Shown in pieces: positions 17,145-25,628 of a stretch of 32,930 nt of DNA. The stretch is from positions 1-32,930 of the forward strand of contig JAFDFH010000004.1 of assembly GCA_019309945.1 (NCBI GenBank), read 5' to 3'. The position numbers and the translations under genes were made by a program. The stretch's first letter is position 1. Each line of letters starts with the position of its first letter. Below the pieces are notes generated by a model that did not search any database, was not told the origin of the DNA, and saw nothing but the letters and a program-made list of their open reading frames with translations. The stretch comes from Deltaproteobacteria bacterium. Lineage in GTDB: Bacteria; Desulfobacterota; Desulfobacteria; Desulfobacterales; JAFDFH01.

Positions 17145-18059
17145 TTATTCGACAAAACTTACAATATATTTATATTTATGACTTTCTTTTAGCGACTGGA
17201 TTACGGCAATTAGATTTCTGTTCTTATCAACGATTTTAATATAGCGTTCAGCGTTATCTGTTTGGCGCGATCGGATGTCATTTTTAGTTATGGTATTGCC
17301 CTGCTTTATTTTTTCAGTTAACCCTTTATCGGCAAGGTGTTGAGGCAAGTCCGGTAAGGCGTTTGTCATACTTATCAATCGATCCGTCACTCTTCCGGTC
17401 AAGGACAGTTTTTCCAGTTCAGACAAGGTAAGGGCCTCCTTGAGGGTAAACCCACTGCTTGCAGTTCTTCTCAATTCTTTGAGGTGACCTCCACAACCCA
17501 GAGATTTTCCGATGTCTGCGCAAAGGGTCCGGATATATGTACCTGCTGAACAAAACGTTTCAAAACGTATGAACGGCAGACGGATTTCGAGTATTTTAAT
17601 ATATGAAATAAAAACAGGCCTGGCCGGTTTCTGCACAGGTTTGCCGCTTCGCGCCAGTTTGTAAAGGGCAACGCCTTTATGCTTTAATGCGGAATAAAGC
17701 GGTGGAAACTGTTCAATTGTTCCTTCAAACTGTTGAATTACGGATTGTATCTTTTTTTCAGAACAGTCAATCCGGTCGCTTGTAGAAATAATACTTCCGG
17801 TTGAATCTTGCGTGTCGGTTTCAATTCCCAAATGAAGAACAGCCGTATATTTTTTCCAGCCGTGAAGAAAAAACCTGGCAAGCTTCGTGGCTTTGTTAAT
17901 ACAGCAGATCAAGACACCGGTTGCAAATGGATCAAGCGTGCCGGTGTGTCCAACCTTTCTGGCACCCAGCAATTTTTTGATAACGGCCACCACCCTGGCC
18001 GATGTAATATCTGCAGGTTTATCAACAACAATAATTCCACTGGATTCATTTGCACCCAT
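17145..18059 (-). CDS. truB: tRNA pseudouridine(55) synthase
   Basis: Converts U55 of the T-loop of tRNAs to pseudouridine. The catalytic aspartate is D43 in 'GHTGTLDPFATGVL'; 'YTAVLHLGIETDTQDSTG' (about 67-84), 'QFPPLYSALKHKGVALYKLAR' and the 'GTYIRTLCADIGKSLGCGGHL' motif (about 178-198) are all present. At 304 aa it has the normal catalytic domain plus a C-terminal PUA-like extension of low conservation. It begins 27 bp after nrnA, in the nusA-infB-rbfA-truB order typical of bacteria. Confidence 0.97.
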   Translation of the reverse strand: MGANESSGIIVVDKPADITSARVVAVIKKLLGARKVGHTGTLDPFATGVLICCINKATKLARFFLHGWKKYTAVLHLGIETDTQDSTGSIISTSDRIDCSEKKIQSVIQQFEGTIEQFPPLYSALKHKGVALYKLARSGKPVQKPARPVFISYIKILEIRLPFIRFETFCSAGTYIRTLCADIGKSLGCGGHLKELRRTASSGFTLKEALTLSELEKLSLTGRVTDRLISMTNALPDLPQHLADKGLTEKIKQGNTITKNDIRSRQTDNAERYIKIVDKNRNLIAVIQSLKESHKYKYIVSFVE

Positions 18060-18086
18060 AGGGATTCTTTCACCTACCAGCCAGGA

Positions 18087-19061
18087 TTAAAGTTTTTCGG
18101 ACAGGTCAAACATTTTTAATTTTAAATCAGACAGCGCTGATTCAATACTAAATCCCGCAGCATTTGGATGCCCCCCGCCACCAAAAGCGGAGGCGATTTC
18201 AGCGACATCAATTGTGCCGTCGGACCGGAGGCTGACGTGAAACAGGTTCGGATTTGCTGATTTTTCCGTGCCGTTCGGGTCCTGCTGTATAAGGACGGCC
18301 ACTTTAACATCTTCGATCCGTCTGGCATAATTGATCATTCCATCAACATCTTCAGCCTGGGTACCTGTTTTTTTAAACATTTTCCGGGTAAGCGTCATCA
18401 TGGAGAGTTTACTATTTTTTGAAATTTCGATTGAGTCTAAGGCCAGATTGAGAAGCTTTATTCGACCCAGAGAATAGGTTCCGTATACGTGTTTCGCAAT
18501 ATCGTAGGGATTAACTCCCAGCCTGATCATTTCTTCACAGATTGTAAAAGCAGCCTGGTTTGTATTTGAAAAACGAAAGGATCCCGTATCCGTTAAAATA
18601 CCGGTGTAAATTAATGTTGCGATATCCCGGTTAAGAGGGATAGCCATCTTCTTAATGAGACGATATAAGATTTCGGCGGTGGAACTTGCAGTTGTTTCTA
18701 TAAGTTGATAGTCTCCAAAAGAGGTATTTGTAATATGGTGGTCGATATTGATGATGGTCGGTATCTGGCGTACCCTCGAAACCGCTTGTCCAATCCTTTC
18801 CAATTCACTGCAGTCAAGAATGATGGCGGTGTCATAGCGATCTGCCGTTTGGACGCGTCCCACAACCCGATCAACCGATGGCAGAAAACGATACATCGCC
18901 GGCAAGGGGCTTTCATTGTATAGTGTAATTCGCTTGTTTAGTGCTTCAAGCGAAAGCCCCATGGCAATTAGAGATCCTATTGCATCGCCATCCGGATTGG
19001 TGTGGGTTGCAAGCAACAAATGATTGCTATTTTTCAAATGGCGTATGATTCGGTTCATCAT
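18087..19061 (-). CDS. nrnA: DHH-DHHA1 phosphoesterase, oligoribonuclease/pAp phosphatase (NrnA-like)
   Basis: 324 aa DHH-family enzyme that degrades short RNA oligonucleotides and 3'-phosphoadenosine-5'-phosphate. Manganese motifs: H20, D24, D26 in 'THTNPDGDAIGS'; D83 in 'ILDCSE'; D107-H108-H109 in 'NIDHHITN'; the C-terminal DHHA1 domain shows the substrate-binding 'GGGGHPNAAGF'. It overlaps the end of rbfA by 35 bp, so it is translationally linked to it. The rbfA-nrnA-truB order is widespread in Desulfobacterota and Firmicutes, which lack an Orn-type oligoribonuclease. Confidence 0.94.
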   Translation of the reverse strand: MMNRIIRHLKNSNHLLLATHTNPDGDAIGSLIAMGLSLEALNKRITLYNESPLPAMYRFLPSVDRVVGRVQTADRYDTAIILDCSELERIGQAVSRVRQIPTIINIDHHITNTSFGDYQLIETTASSTAEILYRLIKKMAIPLNRDIATLIYTGILTDTGSFRFSNTNQAAFTICEEMIRLGVNPYDIAKHVYGTYSLGRIKLLNLALDSIEISKNSKLSMMTLTRKMFKKTGTQAEDVDGMINYARRIEDVKVAVLIQQDPNGTEKSANPNLFHVSLRSDGTIDVAEIASAFGGGGHPNAAGFSIESALSDLKLKMFDLSEKL

Positions 19062-19404
19062 TTGTTTTTACAGACTTCAGCATTTTATCCATGTGGGATC
19101 CGTAATCAAAAGATTCGTCATAAAAAAATCGGAGGTCGGGCATATATCGTAAACCGAGCCGACGGGCCAGGATGCGTTTAACATAGCCAAGGGCATGATT
19201 ATATCCTTCAATGGCCGCTTCTTTCCTTGCCTGGTCCCCAGAGGTTGTAAAGTATATCCGCGCCAGTTTTAAATCCGGTGACATCCTTACACCCGTGATC
19301 GTTGTTCCTTCAAGGCGAGGATCCTTTATCCTTCGATGCAGAATGTCGGACAGGGCTTTTTGTATGAGGCCCCCCACTCTATCAGCACGTGTAAAGGGCT
19401 TCAT
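19027..19404 (-). CDS. rbfA: Ribosome-binding factor A
   Basis: 125 aa, single KH-like domain. 'RADRVGGLIQKALSDILHRRIKDPRL' at the N-terminus and 'ITGVRMSPDLKLARIYFTTSGD' are hallmark segments; 'LGLRYMPDLRFFYDESFDYGSHMDKML' closes the domain. RbfA assists late 30S maturation and 16S rRNA 5'-end processing. Its ATG overlaps the stop of the DUF503 gene by 4 bp and its end overlaps nrnA by 35 bp. Confidence 0.97.
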   Translation of the reverse strand: MKPFTRADRVGGLIQKALSDILHRRIKDPRLEGTTITGVRMSPDLKLARIYFTTSGDQARKEAAIEGYNHALGYVKRILARRLGLRYMPDLRFFYDESFDYGSHMDKMLKSVKTNDEPNHTPFEK

Positions 19405-19688
19405 AAATTGAAGATCTCCATTTCAATATCGACAATCTCGGCTAAGCCGAGCTTTTCGGCCAAATTAAAAACCTTGTCCACCTTCGAGTTTATGACGGGC
19501 CGGTTGTTGCCCACCAATGCAAACCCTATCTCTGCCTTTTGATGCATGTCATTCGATCCAACCTCTGCCACGGAAGCATTGAAAGCATTGCGTATCTGGC
19601 TGATGATCGATTTGACAACTTTTCTTTTTCCCTTTAGGCTGTGACAGTCATGCAGTCTGAGTGTGATAATTCCGAGCCCGACAACCAT
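19401..19688 (-). CDS. DUF503 family protein (YlxP-like)
   Basis: 95 aa, a small DUF503 protein: 'VVGLGIITLRLHDCHSLKGK' is the signature opening, followed by 'KRKVVKSIISQIRNAFNASVAEVG' and 'EIGFALVGN'. The family is nearly always encoded between infB and rbfA, as here (59 bp after infB, 4-bp overlap with rbfA); a link to ribosome maturation is assumed from position and not proven. Confidence 0.92.
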   Translation of the reverse strand: MVVGLGIITLRLHDCHSLKGKRKVVKSIISQIRNAFNASVAEVGSNDMHQKAEIGFALVGNNRPVINSKVDKVFNLAEKLGLAEIVDIEMEIFNL

Positions 19689-19747
19689 AATCGCTCCGTG
19701 CAGGTCGTTTGTTCCGAGTCAAATAACGGACAACCAAAAACATATTA

Positions 19748-22381
19748 CTATTCCAGCTCGGGTTTGATCTCTTCGAGATAATAGCATTCAATGGTATCGC
19801 CGACTTTGATATCATTGTAATTTTCAATACCGATACCGCATTCATATCCGCTTTGAACTTCTTTGACATCATCTTTAAATCGCCGCAGGGAAGAAATCTT
19901 GCTGTTATGGCAGACGATTCCATCCCGAAGCAAGCGCGCATTTTGTCCTCGCTCCACCTTCCCGTCAGTCACATAACAGCCTGCAATGGTACCGATTTTG
20001 GGAACATGGAAGACTTCACGAACCTCGGCTCGGCCAAGAATCCGTTCTTCAAAAGTAGATGCCATCATTCCAACCATGGCATCCTTGATGTCTTTGATCG
20101 CATTGTAAATAACATCATAAAAACGCATATCCACGCCTTCTTCATTCGCATGGTCGTGAACTTTTGCGTTGGGCCGCACATTAAAGCCTAAAATGATCGC
20201 ATTGGATACAGCCGCCAGTGAGATATCTGATTCAGTTATTGTCCCGGTGGCCGAATGAACGACTTTTATTTTCACCTCATCGGTGGAAAGTTTTGTAAGA
20301 GAGTCTTTAAGCGCTTCAATTGAACCATGTACATCGGCCTTAATAATAAGGTTCAATTCTTTGACTTCTTCCTCCTGCATCTTTTCAAAAAGGCCTTCAA
20401 GGCTTAATCGACTTGATTTGGCCAGTTCCACTGTCCGCTGTTTTTTCATCCGGTGCAAGCTGATCTGTTTGGCGCTTTTATCGTCGATAATTACTACCAA
20501 TTCATCACCGGATTGAGGAACCCCGGATAGCCCAATCACTTCCACAGGAATTGAAGGGCCTGCTTTTTCAACCTGAATGCCACGGTCGTTCAACAGGGCA
20601 CGGACTTTCCCATAATGCATCCCGCACACCACTGATTCGCCGGCATGCAGGGTCCCTTCTTTAATGAGAACGGTCGCAACAGGGCCTCTGCCGGCATCCA
20701 GCTTGGCCTCAATCACGTGACCTCGGGCAAGCTTGTCGGCATTGGCCTTTAGCTCTAAAACTTCGGACTGGAGGAGTATCATTTCAAGGAGTTCGCCAAC
20801 CCCGAGATTCTGTTTGGCAGAAACATTGACAAAGATGGCGTCACCTCCCCATTCCTCGGGTACTAGCCCGTGTTCGGCAAGCTCCCTTTGAACACGTTCG
20901 ATATTCACATTGGGTTTATCGATTTTATTGATTGCAACAATAATCGGGACATTTGCGGCTCTGGAGTGGTTGATGGCCTCAATGGTTTGTGGCATAACGC
21001 CGTCGTCGGCGGCAACAACCAGAACGACCAGATCGGTAACGCCGGCGCCCCGGGCTCGCATTGCGGTGAAGGCCGCATGCCCCGGTGTATCCAAGAAGAC
21101 GATTTGCCCACTATCGGTTGACACATTGTAGGCCCCAATGTGCTGTGTGATTCCGCCCGCTTCCATTTCGGTTGTTTTTGTTTTGCGTATGACATCCAAA
21201 AGAGATGTTTTGCCGTGATCCACATGCCCCATAATGGTAACCACGGGAGATCTTTCAGTCAGTTTGTCAGGATCATCTTTTTCGATAGGTAAAACAGCTT
21301 CTTCTGCAAAAGAGGCTTTCTCCAGCTCGTAATTGAATTCAGATGCTACCAGAGCTGCGGTATCAAAGTCTATGGTTTGATTCAGCGTTGCCATAACACC
21401 CAGAGTCATCAATTGTTTGATCATTTCTCCGGCCTTAATTCCTATTCGTTTGGCAAGATCAGAAAGAGCAATGGTTTCATCGATTTTAATGCGCCGTTTG
21501 ATGGCTTTCGGAATGGTAATTTGAGGCTTTTCCCCCTTGAAGGCTTTGCTCTTCGCCATTTTACGAGTCTTTTTGCTTTTGATTTTTTCTCCGGCATAAA
21601 GGTCTTTGCCCTCAACAACCTCTTTACTACGGAAGGAAATTTTCTTTTTAAAAAACCGCTTGTCTTTTACAGGCTCTCCAAGTCGCTTTTTATCAAGCTT
21701 CTTTTTGCCTTTTTCAGGCACAGGGTCCGGTCGCATTTCATTTTCTTTGGGGGCTTGGTCTACAGCGGGTTTCTTTTCAACTTTTGCTTTTGATTTTTTC
21801 ACCGGAGCTTCGGTCTCTTCGGATATTATTTCTGGGGGCTTTACCGCTAATTTTATAATCTTTGCCGGTGTTTCTTTCTTTGCTTTTTTGGCCGGCTTTA
21901 ATTTTTTTACAGCAGAGGGTTTTGCGATTTTCGATGGGGCGGGTTCCTTCTGTGCCGGTTCATCTTTTTCCGGAACGATTCGAAGACGTTCTTCAACAGC
22001 TTCACCTTTAAGCGGCGCCTTTATCTTTTGGGGAAGGACCTCTTTTTTTGTTTCTTTTTCTTTGGGCGCTTTTTTAGCTGGTTTCTCGGCAACCGTAGCT
22101 TCTTCAGAAGGCGTCTGCGGTTCAGAAACAAGAGCTATTTTTACATCCTGTTTCTTCACAACTCTTTTTCTTTTTCGAATAATACCCGGTTTTACACGTG
22201 TGACTTCGACGCCTTCAGGTTTCAAATCGAGAAGTCTTTCCTTAATGGTGGAAACTGTTTCTTCATCCAGAGAGCTCATATGGCTCTTTACGGGAAAATC
22301 CATATCCTGTAACTTTCCAAGAATTACCTTGTTTGTCATGTTAAGATCCCTGGCAAGTTCATATACCCTGATCTTTGCCAT
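19748..22381 (-). CDS. infB: Translation initiation factor IF-2
   Basis: GTPase that brings fMet-tRNA to the 30S subunit. 877 aa: an IF2 N-terminal winged domain (about 1-52), a long Lys/Glu/Pro/Ala-rich linker (about 60-290), a second N-domain (about 295-350), then the G domain with G1 'GHVDHGKT' (385-392), G3 'DTPGH' (431-435) and G4 'NKID' (485-488), followed by domains II-IV. The highly biased linker produces long spurious open frames on the opposite strand (for example 21606-22403 plus). The ATG abuts the TAA of the upstream 67-residue gene. Confidence 0.98.
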   Translation of the reverse strand: MAKIRVYELARDLNMTNKVILGKLQDMDFPVKSHMSSLDEETVSTIKERLLDLKPEGVEVTRVKPGIIRKRKRVVKKQDVKIALVSEPQTPSEEATVAEKPAKKAPKEKETKKEVLPQKIKAPLKGEAVEERLRIVPEKDEPAQKEPAPSKIAKPSAVKKLKPAKKAKKETPAKIIKLAVKPPEIISEETEAPVKKSKAKVEKKPAVDQAPKENEMRPDPVPEKGKKKLDKKRLGEPVKDKRFFKKKISFRSKEVVEGKDLYAGEKIKSKKTRKMAKSKAFKGEKPQITIPKAIKRRIKIDETIALSDLAKRIGIKAGEMIKQLMTLGVMATLNQTIDFDTAALVASEFNYELEKASFAEEAVLPIEKDDPDKLTERSPVVTIMGHVDHGKTSLLDVIRKTKTTEMEAGGITQHIGAYNVSTDSGQIVFLDTPGHAAFTAMRARGAGVTDLVVLVVAADDGVMPQTIEAINHSRAANVPIIVAINKIDKPNVNIERVQRELAEHGLVPEEWGGDAIFVNVSAKQNLGVGELLEMILLQSEVLELKANADKLARGHVIEAKLDAGRGPVATVLIKEGTLHAGESVVCGMHYGKVRALLNDRGIQVEKAGPSIPVEVIGLSGVPQSGDELVVIIDDKSAKQISLHRMKKQRTVELAKSSRLSLEGLFEKMQEEEVKELNLIIKADVHGSIEALKDSLTKLSTDEVKIKVVHSATGTITESDISLAAVSNAIILGFNVRPNAKVHDHANEEGVDMRFYDVIYNAIKDIKDAMVGMMASTFEERILGRAEVREVFHVPKIGTIAGCYVTDGKVERGQNARLLRDGIVCHNSKISSLRRFKDDVKEVQSGYECGIGIENYNDIKVGDTIECYYLEEIKPELE

Positions 22382-22585
22382 TTATCCCCCTTGGTTCCGA
22401 TGATCGCATCGACTTACGATTGTTTTATTCAGTTCGACGCCTTGCCGTTCTCCCATGATATCCCCCATTATAACGATAAGTGGTGGATGCCTGGTCAGAA
22501 GTCGTAATTCATGCGTCGTGTATTTAAAATCAGCCAGAGTTTTCTTCAGAGCTTTTTTGAGTATCAGTTCCGCGAGCTCCATCAT
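22382..22585 (-). CDS. 67-residue protein of unknown function between nusA and infB
   Basis: I do not recognise this protein. It starts with ATG 22585, 56 bp inside the 3' end of nusA, with GGAAG about 10 nt before it, and its TAA directly abuts the infB ATG (TAAATG). Such tight packing argues for real translation, or at least for coupling of infB to nusA. The sequence is basic at the N-terminus ('LILKKALKKTLADFKYTTHE') with a hydrophobic 'HPPLIVIMGDIMGERQGVELN' middle and a basic tail. In many bacteria this position holds ylxR (DUF448) and an L7Ae-like gene; neither signature is present here, so this may be a lineage-specific replacement. Confidence 0.6.
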   Translation of the reverse strand: MMELAELILKKALKKTLADFKYTTHELRLLTRHPPLIVIMGDIMGERQGVELNKTIVSRCDHRNQGG

Positions 22586-24116
22586 TTTTTATCGCTTCCG
22601 AATTTTCTGATGGCGCCAACGCCTCAGAGGCCTCGTTACGAGTGGTCGGGTCAGGTTTCGGCTGTTCTTCAATGATCTGGCCTTCTGAATCATCAATGTC
22701 GGTCGTATCGTTGATATCTGCTGGTGTTTTCTCTGATAAAGACTCTTCAGAGGTCTCGTTACGAGTGGTCATGTCAGGTTGCGGCTGTTCTTCAATGATC
22801 TGGTCTTCTGAATCATCAATGTCGGTCGTATCGTTGATATCTGCTGATGTTTCTTCTGATAAAGACTCTTCAACCTTTTCATCGGCCATTACTTCAATTG
22901 CGGATTCGATTATTTTCAGGGCTTTTTCTTCGGCAATACCCCTGATTTGAGTCAGATCCTGGACTGACGCAGTGCTGAGTTCTTCAGCAGAAAAAAACCC
23001 CTTTTCATACAGGGCATCCGCCAGACTGATTCCAATTCCAGGTAGTTTCACCAAGGAGTCGTAGCCGTCCTTCATGGCCTGGCTGTAACGGCTTTCACTT
23101 TTTACGTCAAGATACCACCCGGTCAGTTTTGATGCCAGCCGCACGTTCTGACCCCGTTTCCCAATCGCTACCGAAAGAAATTCGTCAGGAACAATGACCT
23201 CCATGGAACGATCCTCTTCATCAATGATAACTCTGGATATCTCTGCAGGTGCCAGCGCATTGCAAACAAATTTTGCTGTATCCGCATGCCAGGGGATAAT
23301 GTCTATTTTTTCACCTCTTAGTTCCTGAACAACATTCTGTACCCGGCTTCCCTTCATGCCGACACAGGCACCGACTGGATCGATATCAGAATCATTCGAG
23401 GAAACGGAAATTTTTGCCCGGCTTCCGGGTTCACGGGCCGCACCCATGATGTTTACGATACCCTCTGAGATTTCAGGCACCTCGGTTTTGAAAAGATTGA
23501 TGATAAAATTTGGATCTGTTCTTGAGAGAATGATCTGAGGCCCCCGGGTGTCATGAAGCACATCCAAAATATATGCCCGTATTCGATCTCCCCGACGATA
23601 TGTTTCTTTAGGCACCTGCTCCCGAGCCGGAAGAAGGCCTTCGGTATGCCCCAGATTGACAATAATGTTATTCCGTTCAATGCGCTGCACAATTCCGTTT
23701 ATAATCTCACCTTTTCGATCTATGAAACTAGAAAAAACCGCATCCCTTTCGGCATCCTTCATTTTCTGGATGATGACCTGTTTGGCCGATTGGGCCGCAA
23801 TCCTGCCGAAGGTGGTTGTGTCCATTTTTTCTCCAAGACTGTCCCCGACTTCGCAATCCGGGTCCAGCTTAGATCCATCCTCCAGAGTCATTTGAATCTC
23901 GGGTTCACTAATCTTTTCAACCACTTCTTTAAATTGAAAAACCTCAATCTCGCCGGTTTCCTCATTATATTGAACTTCAATGTCGACCTTGCTTCCAAAC
24001 TTTTTTCTAGCAGCAGACCTAAGCGCCTCTTCAAGTGCCTTAATCAGGACTTCACGGTCGATCCCCTTATCGCGACTAACCTGTTCAACGACACGCTTAA
24101 TATCTGTTATAAACAT
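22530..24116 (-). CDS. nusA: Transcription termination/antitermination factor NusA
   Basis: 528 aa: N-terminal RNA polymerase-binding domain (about 1-130), S1 (about 135-200), two KH domains (about 205-345; 'CVGMKGSRVQNVVQEL' and 'AIGKRGQNVRLASKL'), then a helix-hairpin-helix repeat (about 352-410, 'LPGIGISLADALYEKG'). The last 110 residues are an acidic, low-complexity tail built around a 41-residue tandem duplication (about 417-498; bases 22625-22870). Its start overlaps the rimP end by 10 bp. It modulates pausing, termination and rRNA antitermination. Confidence 0.97.
   Translation of the reverse strand: MFITDIKRVVEQVSRDKGIDREVLIKALEEALRSAARKKFGSKVDIEVQYNEETGEIEVFQFKEVVEKISEPEIQMTLEDGSKLDPDCEVGDSLGEKMDTTTFGRIAAQSAKQVIIQKMKDAERDAVFSSFIDRKGEIINGIVQRIERNNIIVNLGHTEGLLPAREQVPKETYRRGDRIRAYILDVLHDTRGPQIILSRTDPNFIINLFKTEVPEISEGIVNIMGAAREPGSRAKISVSSNDSDIDPVGACVGMKGSRVQNVVQELRGEKIDIIPWHADTAKFVCNALAPAEISRVIIDEEDRSMEVIVPDEFLSVAIGKRGQNVRLASKLTGWYLDVKSESRYSQAMKDGYDSLVKLPGIGISLADALYEKGFFSAEELSTASVQDLTQIRGIAEEKALKIIESAIEVMADEKVEESLSEETSADINDTTDIDDSEDQIIEEQPQPDMTTRNETSEESLSEKTPADINDTTDIDDSEGQIIEEQPKPDPTTRNEASEALAPSENSEAIKNDGARGTDTQKSSEENSG
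22625..22870. repeat. 123-bp tandem duplication in the nusA tail
   Basis: Two head-to-tail copies of 123 bp (22625-22747 and 22748-22870), differing at only a few bases, encode 41-residue units with the shared core 'ADINDTTDIDDSE'. The unit is a multiple of three, so the frame is kept. A recent duplication or slippage event is the simplest explanation. Confidence 0.93.
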
Positions 24117-24652
24117 CTGTTTTCTCCATAATAATTAACCAGTCGCGCTTTAGTAATTTCTTGAAAAGGAATCGCGACTGTTTTTTCGTTGACCAAGAGT
24201 TTTACAGTTCCTTCTGATATTCCCAAAAGGACGCCTTTAAAATTTTTTTGTCCATCAACGGGTTGATGGGTTTTAATCTTTGCTACATTTCCTTTGAATT
24301 TTTCAAAGTCAAGCGCATTACCCAAAGGGCGATCAGGTCCCGGAGATGATACCTCAAGACTGTAATATTCTTCAGTTTCTATTTTTGCATCCAAAAGGTC
24401 GCTGAACTGGCGGCTGATGCAGACACAGTCGTCCAGTGTAACTCCCCCGGGCTTATCGATATAAAGGCGTAATATCCGGTCCCCCGTCTCTCGTTGATAC
24501 TCGATATGCACCAACTCAACGCCTTCGGCTTCACACAAGGGGGCCGCTAATTTATTCGCCTGGACAATCATTTTTTCTCTGCTTTCCAGAGAAAATCGCA
24601 TTGTCCCAAACTCAGCTTTTTTTCTATTTCGATTGTTTCGCTGAGCTTTCAT
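24107..24652 (-). CDS. rimP: Ribosome maturation factor RimP
   Basis: Needed for 30S assembly; binds S12. Conserved features: 'AEGVELVHIEYQRETGDRILRLYIDKPGGVTLDDCVCISRQFSDLLD', 'YSLEVSSPGPDRPL' and a C-terminal SH3-like part with 'IPFQEITKARL'. The frame can open at TTG 24667, ATG 24652, ATG 24601 or ATG 24571. The last would give the normal family length (154 aa); longer forms add about 27-32 basic residues ('AQRNNRNRKKAE'). None has a strong Shine-Dalgarno, so ATG 24652 is a provisional choice. It overlaps nusA by 10 bp, and the intrinsic terminator at 24671-24702 sits just before it. Confidence 0.93.
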   Translation of the reverse strand: MKAQRNNRNRKKAEFGTMRFSLESREKMIVQANKLAAPLCEAEGVELVHIEYQRETGDRILRLYIDKPGGVTLDDCVCISRQFSDLLDAKIETEEYYSLEVSSPGPDRPLGNALDFEKFKGNVAKIKTHQPVDGQKNFKGVLLGISEGTVKLLVNEKTVAIPFQEITKARLVNYYGENRCL

Positions 24653-24670
24653 CGCTTTTTTGTTCAATCA

Positions 24671-24702
24671 CCAAAAAACAAAAAACGGGCGGTAGCCCGT
24701 TT
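24671..24702 (-). terminator. Intrinsic terminator/attenuator between tRNA-Gly and rimP
   Basis: On the minus strand AAACGGGC, loop TACC, GCCCGTTT (24683-24702) form a perfect 8-bp stem that runs into a T-rich tract TTTTTTGTTTTTTGG. It lies about 145 nt after the tRNA 3' end and 4 nt before the first possible rimP codon, so it would end the tRNA transcript while letting a fraction of polymerases continue into rimP-nusA-infB. Confidence 0.85.
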
Positions 24703-24847
24703 CCGATATAATGGGTAGATCTTTGGTGGTGGATTTAAAAACTTTACCAGATCATGCGAATAACCTTTTGAAAAGAATTAACTCCAAACCGTTCGAACAT
24801 AGAAGCTCTACCCTTAAATCACTGTAAAAATGGAAAAGGCACACTCA

Positions 24848-24923
24848 TGGAGCGGGCAACGAGATTCGAACTCGCGACACCAAGCTTGGGAAGCTTGTAC
24901 TCTACCAACTGAGCTATGCCCGC
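24848..24923 (-). tRNA. tRNA-Gly, anticodon CCC
   Basis: Complete cloverleaf on the minus strand, 76 nt including an encoded CCA (24848-24850). The acceptor stem GCGGGCA/TGCCCGC pairs fully; D-arm GCTC-AGTTGGTA-GAGT; anticodon stem CAAGC/GCTTG enclosing TTCCCAA, giving anticodon CCC (reads GGG); T-arm GCGAG-TTCGAAT-CTCGT; discriminator T. A strong promoter lies 12 nt before its 5' end. Confidence 0.96.
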
Positions 24924-24935
24924 CGACTAAAAAAC

Positions 24936-24964
24936 AAAATATGACAAAAAATAATTATTGTCAA
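24936..24964 (-). promoter_or_regulatory. Promoter of tRNA-Gly and probably of the rimP-nusA-infB operon
   Basis: On the minus strand a consensus -35 TTGACA (24959-24964), a 17-bp spacer and -10 TATTTT (24936-24941), ending 12 nt before the first base of the tRNA. This is the best sigma-70-like promoter in the window. A search for another clear promoter between the tRNA and rimP found none, so it may also serve the downstream operon by read-through. Confidence 0.75.
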
Positions 24965-25013
24965 TATTTTTCAACAATTAATTTGGATGCTGGTTACTTG
25001 AGGGTTGATGTAT

Positions 25014-25157
25014 CGAGACCTTTGCAAAACGCCCCTTTTTCCCCAATTTCTGTGTCAGGCTCAAATTTTAATCCTCAAAATACTAAATGTATTCCTGTGG
25101 TTAAAATTTTCGCCTTCCTTGAACTTGAACAAAAAGGAGCATTTTGCAAAGGTCTCG
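25014..25157. repeat. Family B repeat, copy 1
   Basis: 144 bp. Outer arms CGAGACCTTTGCAAAA and (right end, read in reverse) CGAGACCTTTGCAAAA are perfect inverted repeats of 16 bp. The core ('GTCAGGCTCAAATTTTAATC' to 'GCCTTCCTTGAACTTGAACA') matches copies 2-4, but the arms differ in sequence from all of them. It fills the gap between merR and tRNA-Gly. No clear target duplication is visible. Confidence 0.85.
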
Positions 25158-25224
25158 TACTGTGAAGAAAAAGGGATACGCTCAAAAACTGTAAGGGGGA
25201 GCATTACCGATTTGTTAATAAGGG

Positions 25225-25575
25225 TTATTCAATCAGCATATCGCGAATGTTTTCAAGTTCTCTGCGGACCTCTTCAAGCGTGGCGGTCGAAGATTTTTTC
25301 TTTTTTTCGGTGGTCAGGGAAGCCAGATGTTGCTTTGCTCCCTGAATCGTATATTTTTTAGCATAAAGGAGGTGTTTGATTCTCAAAATTAACTCGACAT
25401 CACTTTTTCGATAAAGGCGCTGGCCGGAAGAGGTTCGTTTTGGTTTTATCTTTTTGAATTCAGTTTCCCAAAATCTTAAAACATAGGCTGGAACGCCCGA
25501 AATATCGCTGACTTCTCCGATTCTAAAATATAGCTTGTCGGGCAATTCTTTGTGGGAAGATGGATTATTTTGCAT
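25225..25575 (-). CDS. MerR-family DNA-binding protein
   Basis: N-terminal MerR winged helix-turn-helix: 'FRIGEVSDISGVPAYVLRFWE' then 'RLYRKSDVELILRIKHLLYAKKYTIQGAKQHL', with the usual RFWE in place of RYYE and a short coiled C-terminal tail. No effector-binding domain remains, so this is the small MerR type often found downstream of pheT/ihfA in Desulfobacterota; its targets are not known. The frame could open at TTG 25605, but ATG 25575 is preferred. It starts 53 bp after pheT and ends the infC-pheT operon. ihfA, which follows pheT in enterics, is absent here. Confidence 0.88.
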   Translation of the reverse strand: MQNNPSSHKELPDKLYFRIGEVSDISGVPAYVLRFWETEFKKIKPKRTSSGQRLYRKSDVELILRIKHLLYAKKYTIQGAKQHLASLTTEKKKKSSTATLEEVRRELENIRDMLIE

Positions 25576-25628
25576 TTTAGAGGCGAAAGACGAAATCTTT
25601 AACAACGGGAACGCTTAACCGCATATCC

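Noticed and set aside
21606..22403. 265-codon plus-strand frame opposite infB
   Set aside because: It is the antisense of the Lys/Glu/Ala-rich IF-2 linker; its Phe/Ser-rich composition is a mirror effect.
24830..25165. 111-codon plus-strand frame
   Set aside because: It runs antisense through the tRNA-Gly gene and into family B copy 1; no independent coding evidence.
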